From Echria macrotheca (lineage: Eukaryota > Ascomycota > Sordariomycetes > Sordariales > Schizotheciaceae): a stretch of DNA of 64,000 nucleotides. The notes below the pieces were generated by a model, which saw nothing but the letters and a program-made list of their open reading frames with translations, ran no database searches and was not told the DNA's origin. Below, piece after piece: positions 1 through 11,800 of this stretch (the first letter of the stretch is position 1; every line of letters begins with the position of its first letter). The stretch spans positions 1,054,001-1,118,000 of the forward strand of contig MU839839.1 in NCBI GenBank assembly GCA_030411725.1, read 5' to 3'. The position numbers were made by a program, and so were the translations under genes.

Positions 1-2
1 AC

Positions 3-821
3 AACTACTCGGACAACAACAACGACTCCGTCTCCGACGACTGCTACACCTACAATCCATATGAGTGCCGCCGCTGCTACGACCGTTTCCCATCCGATCA
101 AGACCGAATCGACCATGAGGCCGAGGACCATCGCTTCTGTAATGATTGCGACCGCTTTTTTTGCAGCGGCAGCGCTGCCAAGAATGTTAGTACCTTATCC
201 AGTCCTCGAGTCGGCCTTTTCTGCTTGCTAATCCAGCCATATTTGTAGCACCGCCAATCGCGTGTTCATCAAGGCCAGTCGATGAAGTGCCCATTCTGCT
301 TAAACGGCTTCGTCACCGCCACTGGCTTAGCTCACCATCTGGAGAGCGGTGGTTGTCCCAACGGGCCCTATCTCGACCGAGCCAAGGTCTGGGCGATAGT
401 GCGGGCCAAGGATCCCAACGGGATAATCTCCAAGAACCTTCTCGAGTACCCGACAACCAATAAGTACGAGGCCTCAGGGAGAACCTGGAATGGGTACGGA
501 TATGAATGTTACTTCTGCAGTCGCGAGTTCAAGCAGCTGCATGGCCTCAACCAGCATCTCAACTCGCCCGTCCGTAAGTACACGGCCATTCCCATAGATT
601 CACCAAGGGCGCAGCTGGAATCCTACGCTAACCGACGCCTGGCAATAGATCAACAAGCCTTGTACCATTGTCCCAACCGTGGCTGCGGAACTGATTTCAG
701 GGCCCTCGCATCCGTTATCAACCACTTGGAGAGCGAGACGTGCGGATTCATGCGCTTCCGGGCTGTGCAGAACAAGTTCGGCCAGATAATCAGCAGTAAT
801 CGTCGGTTGACGTTCAACTGA
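3..821 (+). CDS. Multi-C2H2 zinc-finger protein, 5' end outside the window
   Basis: The reading frame is open from base 3 and the start lies upstream. Three coding segments, 3-185, 249-573 and 649-821, are joined across two short introns (186-248, GTTAGT...TAG; 574-648, GTAAGT...TAG with a GCTAAC branch site). Both joins restore continuous zinc-finger text. Fingers visible in order are YECRRCYDRF, HRFCNDCDRFF, MKCPFCLNGF with LAHHLESGGC, YECYFCSREF with LNQHLNSPV, and YHCPNRGCGTDF with INHLESETC. The pattern of short C2H2 units with a GLAHHLE motif is a common fungal family of unknown role. Such proteins probably bind nucleic acid, but I see no evidence for a target. It ends in a short basic tail, SNRRLTFN. 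Confidence 0.85.
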
Positions 822-1522
822 TGAGCTGATGGCCTACCGCACGCATTTTGCCTCTAGCAGTTGCTTTGAATACGGCTCAGGATCGTGTCGACGCTGACCG
901 TCGATCCTTGACCAACCAGTTTCGTGTACGATTTTACAGCGTTTTACAGTTCGTGGTCTCCCTGTGGGAAGTCTAGACGGGATGATGTGGTTCACCCGCA
1001 AGTGTATGCTCAAGTGAGCAGACTCTGCGATGTACAGTTACTGCACGGATTCGACTCTTCAAGTGGAGAGAATTTGGAATCCTCTAGCAAAGAGCTCTTG
1101 TATGGTAGGTATGGACCTAGAGAATTTGTATGGCACGCTAGTGCAAGAACTGAAGGATACTATGATGGAAAACAGGTAGTCACCAGGTAGTTAATTAATC
1201 GGAAAATGTATTTCCAGAAGCAGAATAGCTGTTGTGTCACATCTGAGACCATGTGTTGGAATAAAATTCCGCTGCACGGTTTCTATTTCGGGACTAGCCC
1301 GCTTCGCCTGTTTCTTCCGCTGATCTTACTGCCTCAGAGACTCTGGAACAACCACGATCAAAAACCCGCGACACAACACTCCTGATGCCACCCCTTCCCG
1401 CCAAACACCATGGCCACCCATATCTCGATATCGCTGCCAGCTGGGAAAGCTGAAACTACCTACATTACCTTGTTTCTCAAGATATCTGCGTTACTCCAGT
1501 CATCGCACAACGAGCTGCACAT
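822..1522. other. Intergenic stretch without a supported gene
   Basis: Only a short open frame (924-1190) with no recognisable domain or coding character is present. No tRNA or repeat was seen before the dispersed repeat that starts near 1523. Confidence 0.5.
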
Positions 1523-1645
1523 TGTTAGGCCAGGAAGGAGCACCCCAGGCTAGATGGAAGGTACGCAAGAATCCAGGGCACCATATTTAGCCAGCCACGG
1601 GCTCACCTCTCCTCTTCCTGAAAGCAAGCATCCTTCGCACCACTC
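1523..1645 (+). repeat. Dispersed HET-associated repeat, copy 1
   Basis: This copy starts TGTTAGGCCAGGAAGGAGC and contains TATTTAG at 1584-1590 and AAGCAAGCATCCTT at about 1621-1634. The same order of words occurs near 19505 (minus), 48193 (plus), 63087 (minus) and 63124 (plus). The TG start and TATA-like TATTTAG would suit a degraded solo LTR, but that is inference. The distal boundary is not clear here because the sequence runs into the decayed HET region. Confidence 0.65.
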
Positions 1646-1797
1646 CTTCAACATCTCTACCGATTCCGCCGAACTCCCGCAAATCTTTAAGGACGCCAAC
1701 GAGCTCTTTCGGGTGCTCGAAATCCACTCCCTCCGGGCGGAGTTTCTTTGCAGCATTCGGGATTCGCCCAAGAGACTGACCTTCGGAATCCATCAAG

Positions 1798-2940
1798 ATG
1801 GGACAATCTCTCAAAAACGCCGTTTGTACAGTCGCGGTCGACGCATCGTACAACCCTTGCGGTGGCTGCTTCAGGACCACAAGTCTCCTCCTACGACGAG
1901 ACACTTCACCTTTACACAGAATCCGGGTGCATCGCGAGCATCCGACCCTCGAGCGCGTGTTGGAGTCTGTGATTAATACTGCACCGCTCAATACCCGGGG
2001 GTGGACATTTCAAGAGCGGTCCTGGCCAGACGCATGGTGCACTTTGGGACAAAGTACCGTCTTGTTCGAGTGTAACATTTTGTTCACGGCTGAGTTTGCA
2101 CCCCGAGGGTCGCCGTTATGACGCTTGGCAGTGGCCATCGGCGGCTGCACCAGATCCCCGGGACTGGAGAAAGAATTCCCGGTCCTTGAGAAGACGCAAC
2201 CTGAGAGAAGTCGCTGACGACACGGTTTACACCTAAGCGCTGCTAGGCTCGGCTATCGACGCTTTGGGACACCCTTGTGAAGTAAGACTCCATTTTGAAG
2301 GTTTGACGGAGCTCGAAGGTTTGGACCACAACCGGCGCTAGTATGGTCTTGTCACCATGTGGATGGCAAGAACCCTCACTCACCAACGTAGTCGGATCGC
2401 CTCCTTGCCTTGGCTGGGATAGCCGAGAGAATATCTACCCACCGAGTCGGGTTTTCGGTGGGTGCACGGACTGCGGGAGGATATATCTCAACAACGTTCT
2501 CCCAATCTTGGTCGTGGGGCTCGACAGAATCACCCGGACGCATCCCTTCTCCGTCGGCAGTTCCATTTCCTCCGGGCTCGGATCCAAGTATACCGGGAAG
2601 TTCCGCCCCAGAGACCTGGGCACATGGCTTCTACCTACAAGGCGAGCAAGTCGAGTTTGTTTGGTACTTTGCAACAGATGATGGGAGGGCGAGGAAATGT
2701 AGGCGTCGGGTATTAAAACGTGGCTTGACGACTTTAACCAAGACGGCAACGTCGTGTTCCAGGCGGACGACGGTCTCCTCGCAAGGAAGGGCCGCCTTGA
2801 CTCTTATCTCTCGGTCGGGGAGCCGGTCAGGATGGTGAATGTTTCGAATCACCAGGCCGAGAAATGTGTGTCACGGCTGATCGTCCGCTCGGCGGGCTCG
2901 ACATTCCCGGTGATCGGGGACCCGTTTGTGGCGTCGTAGA
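1798..2940 (+). pseudogene. Decayed HET-domain gene
   Basis: Hallmarks of a HET protein survive in more than one plus-strand frame. Around 1830-1880 there is a NPCGGCF stretch like the conserved C-G-G-C-F of HET domains. At about 1979-2080 PLNTRGWTFQER is followed by a degraded version of the usual 'cysteine-near-the-end' strand. Near 2480-2530 GGYISTTFSQSWSWGST corresponds to the PSWSWAS motif found downstream of HET domains. The pieces are separated by frame changes and stop codons, and the N-terminal ALSYxWG block is missing. I therefore treat it as a relic, not a split gene. The limits are approximate. Confidence 0.7.
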
Positions 2941-4960
2941 GGATCGGATGCTTCAGGGTCATCGGTGGAGACTCTTTTATGCGTAACGGGGCGAAAGATT
3001 CCGATCTTCTTGGCGTGATCGTCAATACGTCTGCCCCTCGACGTTTTGCGGTTGTGGTAAACAGAAAAAATATCCTTCTCCGACGACCCTAGTACCCCTT
3101 TATGTACGACAACAGTCGACATCGTTGCTCTGCCAAGTCTGGCGCTATCGAAGGCTCCCGGGCAAGTCGTTCGTACACGCCTCGTCTTCAGCGGTTTTGT
3201 GGCGACGTATGAGAACAACCTCGGCCCCTTCTCGATGTTGCCGGTGATGCGGCCCTGGGCAGCGCCATCGAATTATCTCCTCCCGTCCGCCAGTATCGAA
3301 AGACGGCGTCGTTAACAGCAGGACCACGAGGTGTGTATTGTGATTCGGCAGGAGCTGGGCCTCCACGTATATCGTCCATCCTTTAGACTAGTACAACGTA
3401 ACGGGGCGAGCAAACAAGACGAGAAAGTCGAGCAAGTCCGGAAAGTGGAAGACAACGTCGAGGGTTGAAATGGAGGGCGGGGGAAGGGAGAGTATCTGAA
3501 CTCTGGGAGAAGACGGGGTGTTGGGCGGAATCCGAGGTGGTCTTGACCGAAAGAGACTAGGCGTCCGAGTTCTGAGTTCCTGAGGACAGACACTTCGGGC
3601 CTTCTTCGCTCTCAGACGGGTCACGGTTGTCTGCAGCGGCAACTTCCGCGGACCGCGGTTTGTGCCCCGCGGAGGTTAACCGTACAGCCGCCAACCTATC
3701 GAGTGGTGGCTGCATGGTTCGCATAACTTGCTTGGACTCTGCGACTTTCGGTTCCTGCTTCAGCTTGACTAGTTGACGTGGCGATGGCGTAGTCCTTGGT
3801 TGGAGCTGAGGTGCCTGACGAAGCGCGGGATTCGTCCGCCTTGACCCCTCCCGTCCGTCAGAAGCAGGATTGAGGGAACTTTTGACGATTGCCAAACAAT
3901 ATGGGATCAACATGGTATGGATCCCCGAGCACACAACCAACCTGCCAGTTGAGTCAATTAGCTTTTGGATCGTCATGCAGACATATGTACTCTCGGGTCC
4001 GTTCCTCGACTCCTTCGCAAGGTGGACCGACTTTGGACAGGATCCAGAACGGCGATTCGACACTTTCACTCTACAATGGGGGCGGGACACGGGAAGGGCA
4101 ACCGGGAAAGCAACTGCCAAGATTACCACAACCAACCAAAGGCAAACTCGCAACTCGATCCCGTCCGACGGGGATATCCGCCGCAGGGACCTCGTCTCTC
4201 TCAGCGATGTGCCTCGTCCATTTTCCCGCTCCTCCAGCAGCGGCCGCGGCCAATTGCCCGGGCAGATGGGCGTCGAAGAGTTGGAAGCGAATGCACGTGC
4301 TTTATCACCCCGCTGTACGGTGCCAGATCCAGACTTGTCGGTGTACACGACGGGTCGCGGCTCATCATGACCCTGTGTCGACCGATGAATAAGACATTAT
4401 CAAGGACGGGATAGCCTTACCATCAGCTCGGAAGATGGGAGGTAAATCTGGGGTAGCCAAGCTGATCAGATCGCCGGCGGGTGCCAGCGTCCGGAGCCAT
4501 TTACCAAAGATCTGGGACACGGCGCCAAAAACCGCAAAAATACCAACACAATGCGCGGAAATTGACAATTCCCATGGCCAGCTGGCCTGCCAGGCCGTGT
4601 CCTGACCGGTGCGGGCCGTTGACGATAGATTCGACGCTAGGCCGACTTTGGCAAGTCATCTCTCTTGGCCGTGCCGGTTTACCCGCGCGAATCAGAAAGG
4701 ACGAACATCCACGATCCTGCGGATCGCAGAGCACGGACCTGCAGGCCTTTCGTCTGTCTCGCAGCCACGAACATGGCGTTGGCGAACGGCGTTGCGCACG
4801 GACACGCCAACCCCGATCTGGGCGGGCGAATCTCTGATCTTTTTTTCCATCATAAACATCACGGCCGACGCTCCACTTGCTTGGCCTCTCGGCGCCTCAT
4901 TGCCCATGATAGCGTCGACATAGCTGCTCGTGCGAGTGAGGAGTCCGCTCGGGAAAAACC
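2941..4960. other. Unexplained stretch, no supported gene
   Basis: Several overlapping open frames occur on both strands (for example 3061-3315 plus, 3557-4348 minus, 3870-4400 plus). None has a convincing ATG start, a splice pattern or a domain I recognise. The plus frame at 3100-3290 reads like protein (SGFVATYENNLGPF) but is short. The minus frame around 4130-4190 has a hydrophobic run. It may hold relics continuing from the HET pseudogene and the leader of the gene at 4961. Confidence 0.4.
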
Positions 4961-6108
4961 ATGGCTCCGCCGCCGTCGCCGCCGCCCATCGACGCCGGCT
5001 ACCACGCCGGCGACCGTCTCGACGCCATTCCCCTCGCCCCCGTCGGCGTCCTGCTCGCCTTCGCCACCCTTACCACCTGTCTGCGCGTGTACTGGCGCAT
5101 ACGCCCCGTGTGGCGCATCGGCGCCGACGACTACACCCTGGTCTTTGCTCTGGTCAGTTTTTGTGTTTTGGTCCGTAATTCGTCTGGAGAGAACCCGCTC
5201 GCTGACTTGCCCCCCTTAGCTTTGCACCATCAGCTGGTATGCCATTGACGCCGCCATGTACGCCTACGGGCGCGGGCTGGAAGGCTTTCTCCCGGATCCC
5301 TGGACTGTCGGCCCCTTGGTCGTCGCCGACGGCGTCTTGTGGGTGTGGGCGCTCAACGTGATCCGCATCTCGGTCGCCCTGATGCTGCTGCGCTTGAAGG
5401 ACTCGCTGCCGTGGAAGGTGACGCTGTGGGGGATCGTCGCCATCCAGTCGACCATGCTCGTCGTCGGCACCACGATGCACCTCGTCATGTGCCGGCCCAT
5501 CTCGGCCCGGTGGGCGCCAACGCCCTCGGCCGTTTGCATCCCGAATCCCAACTTTATGGCCTACGGCTACGTGTATAGCGGTAAGTCTGGTCCGGATTTA
5601 GTCTACCTGGCACGGCGCTGACATGACGCAAGGCTTTACCGTCGCATCTGATCTTATCCTATCACTGCTACCTGTTACCTTCCTTCGGAGTCTGAACCGA
5701 CCGCTGCACGAGAAGGTGCTCATCGGGTGTCTCATGGCCGCCGGTCTCGGCGCTACCGGCGTTGCCATTGCTCGCCTGTTCCTCATCATGGGTTATCTAG
5801 GGAAGGGAGGGCCATGGGTCAATGTGCTGCAGGATCTACTCTGGGGGTTCGAGCTGACGATTGGCATCCTGGCGGCTTCTTTGCCGACACTCAAGGCGCC
5901 GATACACCGGCTGCTCCGGAGCTGGGGCGTGCTCAGGGACGAGCCGGCGTCAAGCGACCAGTCGCCCGAGAGCTTCCTCAACAATCTCACCAACGGCTCG
6001 CACTTTACGCGGCAGATGCGGCAGTGGGAGTCGGCGAGGGAACCGCTGGATACGACGTCGAAGCGGCCGTTTATGTACTCGGTGCCGACAAAGTCCGACA
6101 ACAGTTGA
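4961..6108 (+). CDS. Rhodopsin-domain (SAT4/Pth11-type) integral membrane protein
   Basis: The exons are 4961-5152, 5220-5580 and 5633-6108 (342 aa), with introns starting GTCAGT and GTAAGT. The ATG has a good context (AAACCATGG). Seven hydrophobic segments are visible: residues about 20-45, then the helix after the conserved ADDY motif, then those beginning PLVVADGVLW, TLWGIVAIQS, FTVASDLILS, LIGCLMAAGL and VLQDLLWGFE. This is the layout of the fungal rhodopsin-domain family, a large group of plasma-membrane proteins related to Pth11 and often described as GPCR-like; most members have no known ligand. The C-terminal tail after LLRSWG is polar and probably cytoplasmic. No CFEM domain precedes the first helix. 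Function beyond membrane location is unproven. Confidence 0.9.
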
Positions 6109-7275
6109 TTTTTTTTTCTTTTATTTGGGCAAGGGGAGGTGTGTGTGTGGGGGGGGGGAGGTTGTTTTTGGGTAGTCATCTTCGCTGTGCGAACATATTC
6201 ATGAAGAGGGGAAAAGGGGCGTGGCGTCAGGGTCTTCCATTTCTGGGTCATGTCATTGGCATTTTGGTGTGGGGAAAAGGAGGCTACATCTTCTGGGGAA
6301 ACAACATCAACATGTTGGGCAACAGACATTGTTATATGTGGGATTCAAGGGTCATCGGATCATCAGGGTGTATCATGTCCAAAGGGAAAAATTGGACAAG
6401 GATTTGTCTCTACTGGGAGGTAAACTACTACGTTGTGTCATAGGGTCCATGCGTACAGGTCAGCGGGGAAAGGGGGAAAGGGGAGGGGGGAGGGGGTTTA
6501 GGTCTTATTTATGGCATTTTTTTTTTTTTTTTGATTTTCTGGAGAATATTGAATCCGTAATGTTCACTCTTGGCCGAAATCCTTTCCCAAGTCGGACTCT
6601 GGCTCGTGGATTCGCGCCCGGCCAGGCTCACTGCAGTGCGGCGCGCTATCTATGTACCCCGCCCCGGAAAGTGGGATTATGGCACTGCTGCATGCAGTCT
6701 GCTGGCGCCTGCATTAAAATAGTGGGAACAGGGAATAATACTGCTACCCACCCCCTGTGTGACCAGCAGGACCAGCAGCAGGACCAGCACGAGGTAACGA
6801 GGTAGGGAGACGCGACCACATGGGGGGCCATGTGGTGGTGCTGCAAGATGTGGACGGAAAGGGATATTGGACCCAACGAGGGGACTCGGGCTGCATGGTC
6901 GTGTGTTGATAAAATCCGCCGTTGGGTCCTCAAGTTTTGGAGTTTTTGTTTTTTTAATTCTCTTACCTCGGTGTGTTGGTTTTGTCTCGGTCTCCAACAA
7001 AACTCCATTTTGACCCCTCCACGCTCTTATAGTCTTGGCGAAGAGACGGACAGCGCCAAGTCTTTAACAACACGGGCCTGCTGTTCCCCCTTCCACCCTT
7101 GTCCCTTCCCTTGTCTTGGCTCTCTTTATTTTTCTCGGCTTCTTTCCCTCTTCTTTTTCGCTTCTCGCCTTTTTTCCCGGCCTGTGCCTGTCCAAAATAA
7201 AAAGCTCTTCTTAACACACGCGGGTTATATAACACACACCTGAAGTGACACAAACACAACAAAACAACCGACACA
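6109..7275. promoter_or_regulatory. Intergenic region and promoter of the dienelactone hydrolase gene
   Basis: It has homopolymer runs (G near 6150, T near 6520) and a long pyrimidine-rich tract (about 7080-7190) typical of strong fungal promoters. A TATA-like TTATATAA lies at 7225-7232, about 45 bp before the ATG. No gene was seen. Confidence 0.5.
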
Positions 7276-8306
7276 ATGCGGACCTCGCTTGTTTCGACGC
7301 TGGTCCTTGGACTCCTCTACGGCCAGACGGCTTCGGCCACCATCTGCTCGTACGGAGACGACCCGCAGATCATTGCTCATACCGGTAATCCAGTTGGAAA
7401 AACGATTTCGTACCAGAACTGTGAGTTTTTTTTTTTTTTTTTGTTGTCGTTATCTGAATCAGAGAGAGACAACAAGAAAACTGACGCATAACGAAATCAA
7501 AAAGCGACGCTGTACGTGTCGGAGCCGTCGTGCAAAAAGGTCAAGGCCGGCGTGCTGTACATCACGGACGCATTCGGCATCCAGTTTGTGAACAACAAGC
7601 TGTACGTTTTTTTTTTTCCCGACGTTTTCAAAAAAAAAAAAATGTAAGTACTAACAGAAACAAAAAGACTGGCCGACTCCTTCGCCCGCGCCGGCTTCTA
7701 CGCCGTCGCCCCAGACATCTTCGACGGCGACCCGGCCCCCTTCGACCTCGCCACGCCGGGCTTCAACGCGACCAACTGGACGCTGACCCACAACCCGTCC
7801 GTGATCCACCCGATCCTGGCCAAGGGCGTGGCCTACCTGCAGTCCAAGGGGATCACCAAGATCGCCGCGACGGGGTACTGCTTCGGCGGGCGGTACACCT
7901 TCCGCATGCTCGCGCCCGGCACGGGCGTCACGGCGGGCTTCGCGGCGCATCCGAGTCTGCTGGAGAATAGCGAGATCTTGGCGATTACGCACCCTGTTAG
8001 TTTGGCTGCTGCTGGTATGTACCTACCTAACCTGATGAACAATTTCTATTTGAGAAAGCGAGAAAAAAGTGTGCTGATGAAGACGACGCAAAAACAGAGG
8101 TCGATCCCATGATGGATCCTGCCCGCCGCTCGGAGATCGAGCAGCTGCTGGCGAATAATACGACGCAGCCGTACCAGGTTAGTTTGTACGGCGGTACCTC
8201 GCACGGTTTTGGTACCCGCGCCAATATTTCGAATCCGGAGGAGAAGTTTGGCAAGGAGGCTGCGTTTTACCAGGCTGTCCGGTGGTTCAGCGCGTGGGCT
8301 CTTTGA
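7276..8306 (+). CDS. Secreted dienelactone hydrolase family protein
   Basis: The four exons are 7276-7420, 7505-7601, 7668-8014 and 8098-8306, giving 265 aa. The introns include T-rich and A-rich runs but have clear GT-AG ends. The N-terminus (MRTSLVSTLVLGLLYGQTAS) is a typical signal peptide, so secretion is likely. The alpha/beta-hydrolase nucleophile is the cysteine of GYCFGG (about residue 152). The acid is probably D199 (EVDPMMD) and the base H232 (GGTSHGF). The spacing is close to the Cys-Asp-His triad known for bacterial dienelactone hydrolases. The family opens enol-lactones from aromatic degradation, but many fungal secreted members have unknown substrates. It lies head to tail with the next secreted esterase, 750 bp downstream. 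Confidence 0.92.
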
Positions 8307-9054
8307 TTTTTTTTATGGAGGGTCTTTTTGTTTTCATTTTTTAACGAGTTTGGTTTTCGGTTCCCAAATTTTTTGATGAGAGATATCACACTTTTTCTTG
8401 GCCGAGGTTTTTGTTAATATTAATTGAGACGACCTTGTCGGTTTTTGGTATGGTATGGCTATGGAAATGATATGCCCGTGTGTGTGTATGTTGGCGAGAA
8501 AAAGGGGAAAATGTCTCTGCCTGGCAGTCTGGTGGCAGTGGCCTGGCTGTGCCGTGGTGTTGGTTTGGCTGTGCTCCGTAAGAAGGACAGGAATAACCAG
8601 ATATTCCTGAATCCGCAGGACGTAAAAGACTCAAGTACCCCCTATAACTGCCTGGAGGTGTCACACTGTAGAAATGTAGGGTAGCAGACAAGAATCGCTT
8701 GGCGGACGTAGGCTAATATGCGGAAGACGACGTCAAGTTTTAACAGCCGGATTAGGAAAACTGGGACTCGCTGTTGGTAATCTGATTGGTGCGCATTTTG
8801 CAACCGCCAAAGTTACACACAAGAACGTTGGCGATATCCACATGTGGCACATGGTCAGCTCTGTTGGTACCTGGTTCGCGGATTACAGCCCCGTTCCAGA
8901 TTCCGGGTAACACATTCGACGGGAACCAAGCCTCCGAGGTTGGACGTATATAAGCCGTCCCCCTTTTTGTTTGTGTCACCTTCCCTTCTATCTTTCATCA
9001 AGCGGCGAAGTATCCCAACAAAATCGAAAACCAGATCCTGCCAATCTCGACAAA
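8307..9054. promoter_or_regulatory. Intergenic region with TATA box before the GDSL esterase
   Basis: TATATAA at 8947-8953, about 100 bp upstream of the ATG at 9055, is a likely core promoter element. The rest holds no supported gene or RNA. Confidence 0.5.
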
Positions 9055-10029
9055 ATGGTCCGTTGGTACTCCAGCACAACCCTCCTAGCTCTCCTGTGCC
9101 CCCTCGGCACAGCAACGGCCCAGCAGACGACAACCAAATACCTCTTCATCTTCGGCGACTCCTACACGGCCACGGGCTTCAACCCGTCGGGCGCAAAACC
9201 GTCCCCCGCAAATCCGATCGGCAACCCGGCCCTGCCGGGATCGACCTTCAGCGGCGGCTGGGACTGGCCGGGCTACCTCGTCACGGCGTTCAACACGTCC
9301 CAGACGCTGGCCTACAACTTCGCCGTCGGCGGGGCGACCGTGGACTCCAACCTCGTCGCGCCCCCGGGCAGCGGTATTCCGTCCTTTGTCGAGCAGATCG
9401 GACGGTGGCAGGGCGTCGGGCTGCCCTCGAGACCGGCGTTCGCGCCTTGGACGGCGGAGAATACGCTGGCCGGCGCGTTCTTTGGGATTAACGATATTCT
9501 GCAAAAGTACTGGCAGGGTCAGGATGCGCCGCTGGGACAGATGGTGGAGCGGTATTTCCAGCAGTTTCAGACTTTGTATTCTGCTGGTGTGCGCAATTTC
9601 TTTATTATGACCGTGCCGCGTAAGTTCTTTTTTTTTTTCTTCGGTCTTTTCTGTCGCGAGTGTGGGATAATTTGACTAATAATGTTTCTCATGATAAAAG
9701 CGCTGGATAAAACTCCCCAGATCATGGGGCAGTCGCAGCAGGGAAGGTCGCGGATCATGAATAGTGTGAATTCGTTTAACAGCCAGCTTGCGAGCAGGCT
9801 TGAGACGTTCAAGAGACAGAATGCGGGCGTTACGGGGGTCGTGGTGCAGACGGCTGCGGCGTTTGAGGCGGCTGTTGCGAATCCGAGGGCGTATGGTGCG
9901 CCGGATGCGACGTGTACGAATTACAATGGGAAGAGCTGTCTTTGGTGGGATGCATTGCATCCGGGAGAGAGTATTCAGAGGTTGTTTGCGCAGGGAGTGG
10001 CGGGCGCGTTTAGCGGGTCGTTTTTTTAG
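9055..10029 (+). CDS. Secreted GDSL/SGNH esterase (acetylesterase-like)
   Basis: Two exons, 9055-9619 and 9701-10029, encode 297 aa. The splice (CCGC|GTAAGT ... AAAAG|CG) restores TVPPLDKTPQIM. The start MVRWYSSTTLLALLCPLG is a signal peptide. The SGNH blocks are present in order: FGDSYT (nucleophile Ser36), the Gly-rich AYNFAVGGATVD, the FFGINDI block with Asn, and WWDALHPG carrying Asp272 and His275 as the D-x-x-H pair. This layout is typical of fungal carbohydrate-esterase-family-16-type acetylesterases and related lipases. Removal of acetyl groups from plant polysaccharides is the likely role, but the substrate cannot be read from sequence. It sits downstream of another secreted hydrolase on the same strand. 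Confidence 0.92.
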
Positions 10030-10622
10030 GGGTTTGTGGTGATGGATGTCAATAGGGTTGAGGGTGTATATAGCTGTACATAGGAAGGTGAGGTATATAA
10101 CTGTCCGTAAAGACGTGATGTGTATACATCCGATGGTTTATATATTGCAACAAAAAGCCGTGAGCGGTGAGTACCTGGTAATGTGGTTCACAGGCACGTG
10201 TTGTTTTGAGTAAATTGCACAAAATGGATGGTGCAGCATAATGGTTAAGGCATGTGACATGTTGAATCATAATCTCCCAGAACGTGAAGTGCCAGAGTTT
10301 AAGATTCTCATTGTTTGGATGATAAAAGCCGGTTCAGTGCCTGTACACGGGGTTCGCCAGAACCCACCTGGAGACACTATCGGAGAGAGATCGGACCCAG
10401 CACAGCTTTCCTCTTCTATGAGATTCGAAAATATCGTTTCCAAGGGGTTCGAATGTCGAATTCTAACTATATATCAGGTGGGTCGTCATACCTCTGCCTC
10501 ACACTATCCATGCATTGCATCATTAGACTGAGTCTAGAGCACTTGAAAACCCTCGGGATATCGACACCTGCAGCATCCAGCCACGTTCGCAAAATCACTC
10601 GACACCCAAGAATCGAGTCACA
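10030..10622. other. Intergenic stretch, nothing recognised
   Basis: A few TATATA-like words (10067, 10137) and short random frames are present. No gene, tRNA or repeat could be supported. Confidence 0.5.
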
Positions 10623-11453
10623 ATGCCGGAGTCGTCCAGTTCCGACTACAACTCCACCTCCAAGTATCCAGCGTGGTACTTCGAGGATGCCTTCACCATC
10701 GGATCCTCAAGCACTGCAATCCCCGCCGTAGACTGGCAAGTCCGCCTGTCGGACCTCCCAGACCTCTCCGACATCCCCGACATCTCACTCATCGACTCCC
10801 ATCGGCCAACCCTAGCAGTGGAAACAGGGTACACCCATACATCCTCCAACACCACCCCCTCGTCATCCGCATTCTCTTCTTTGTCATACTGCCCAAGCTT
10901 CTCCCCCAGAAACGACCCCTACCCATTCCGATATGCAGATCCATGGTCCCCTCTCTCACCCCGTGCCCTATCCCACACATCACCCTCACTCTCAAATCCC
11001 CACAACGCCGTGCCAAGGACCTCACTCCGCCAAGACCAGGGCTGTGAATTCCAGTTCGACCGCGCTCCAGTTGCCGGTGATGATAACAATGAGCTATCCC
11101 CGCTCGCATGCCTGATCGAATATTCCACTCCCGACGTCGATGATCGCGATGACGAGGAAAGGCTGGATTATCCACCAAGGGACTACGGGCCGATTAGACC
11201 GCCACCACCAAAGATCCAGGAGGTGGTGTTTGACCCGTTGAGTCCGAGGTATGTTGCCCGAATGTTGCCCGAGGAGGTGATCTGTTTGAGGGATGGGGAG
11301 ATGAGAGTTTGGTTGCTGATATGGAAATTTCTGGGAAGGATCGGCAACTTGTACACCGAGTATGTGAGCAGGCAGCGGTTCCCTGGGGCACAGAGGGGAA
11401 GACGGTCGAGGGATGTGGGGAGTGGTGGTTATGATGCGAAGGGCAAGTATTAG
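10623..11453 (+). CDS. Hypothetical Ser/Pro-rich protein
   Basis: A single uninterrupted frame of 276 codons starts at an ATG in good context (CACAATGCC). The first two thirds are rich in Ser, Pro, Thr and Asp (for example LSDLPDLSDIPDISLID) and probably disordered. An acidic patch (DVDDRDDEERLDYPPRD) follows. The C-terminal 90 residues are more ordered and include PEEVICLRDGEMRVWLLIWKF, then a basic Gly/Arg tail. I recognise no domain, signal peptide or membrane span. Codon usage resembles its neighbours. Its length and clean frame support a real gene, but no function can be assigned. Confidence 0.65.
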   Translation: MPESSSSDYNSTSKYPAWYFEDAFTIGSSSTAIPAVDWQVRLSDLPDLSDIPDISLIDSHRPTLAVETGYTHTSSNTTPSSSAFSSLSYCPSFSPRNDPYPFRYADPWSPLSPRALSHTSPSLSNPHNAVPRTSLRQDQGCEFQFDRAPVAGDDNNELSPLACLIEYSTPDVDDRDDEERLDYPPRDYGPIRPPPPKIQEVVFDPLSPRYVARMLPEEVICLRDGEMRVWLLIWKFLGRIGNLYTEYVSRQRFPGAQRGRRSRDVGSGGYDAKGKY

Positions 11454-11800
11454 AGAGCTCTGGCGAGGAGGGGTCTCGTGTATTCCTCTATTCGAGCATG
11501 GATAGGAGATAGTTTGTTGGCCGTACGAGGCTGGGGAAGCGGTATGTTTCGTTTTCTCTCGCCATTGTCGCTGAACTGTTTAACGAATGAACGACCGGGG
11601 GGTTCTGTATTGGGAATGGGTGCTGTGGTTTCCGGAGTGTGATCCCCCCATAGCTGTTGCCTGGTATAGCGCGGAAAATAGGTGGTCAGGGGTGATTGAC
11701 AGCTCGGTGATAATTTCTTCATTGACTCAATTTCGGTGCCTCGGGAGGTATGTTACGGTCCGAGGTTTGTCCTTAAGCCTACCTACCTAGGTACCTAGTA
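11454..11800. other. Short convergent intergenic stretch with TACCTAGGTA motif
   Basis: It lies between the hypothetical gene (plus) and the 3' end of the HET gene (minus). Overlapping copies of CCTACCTAGGTACC at about 11778-11797 belong to a motif repeated elsewhere in the window. No gene was seen. Confidence 0.5.
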
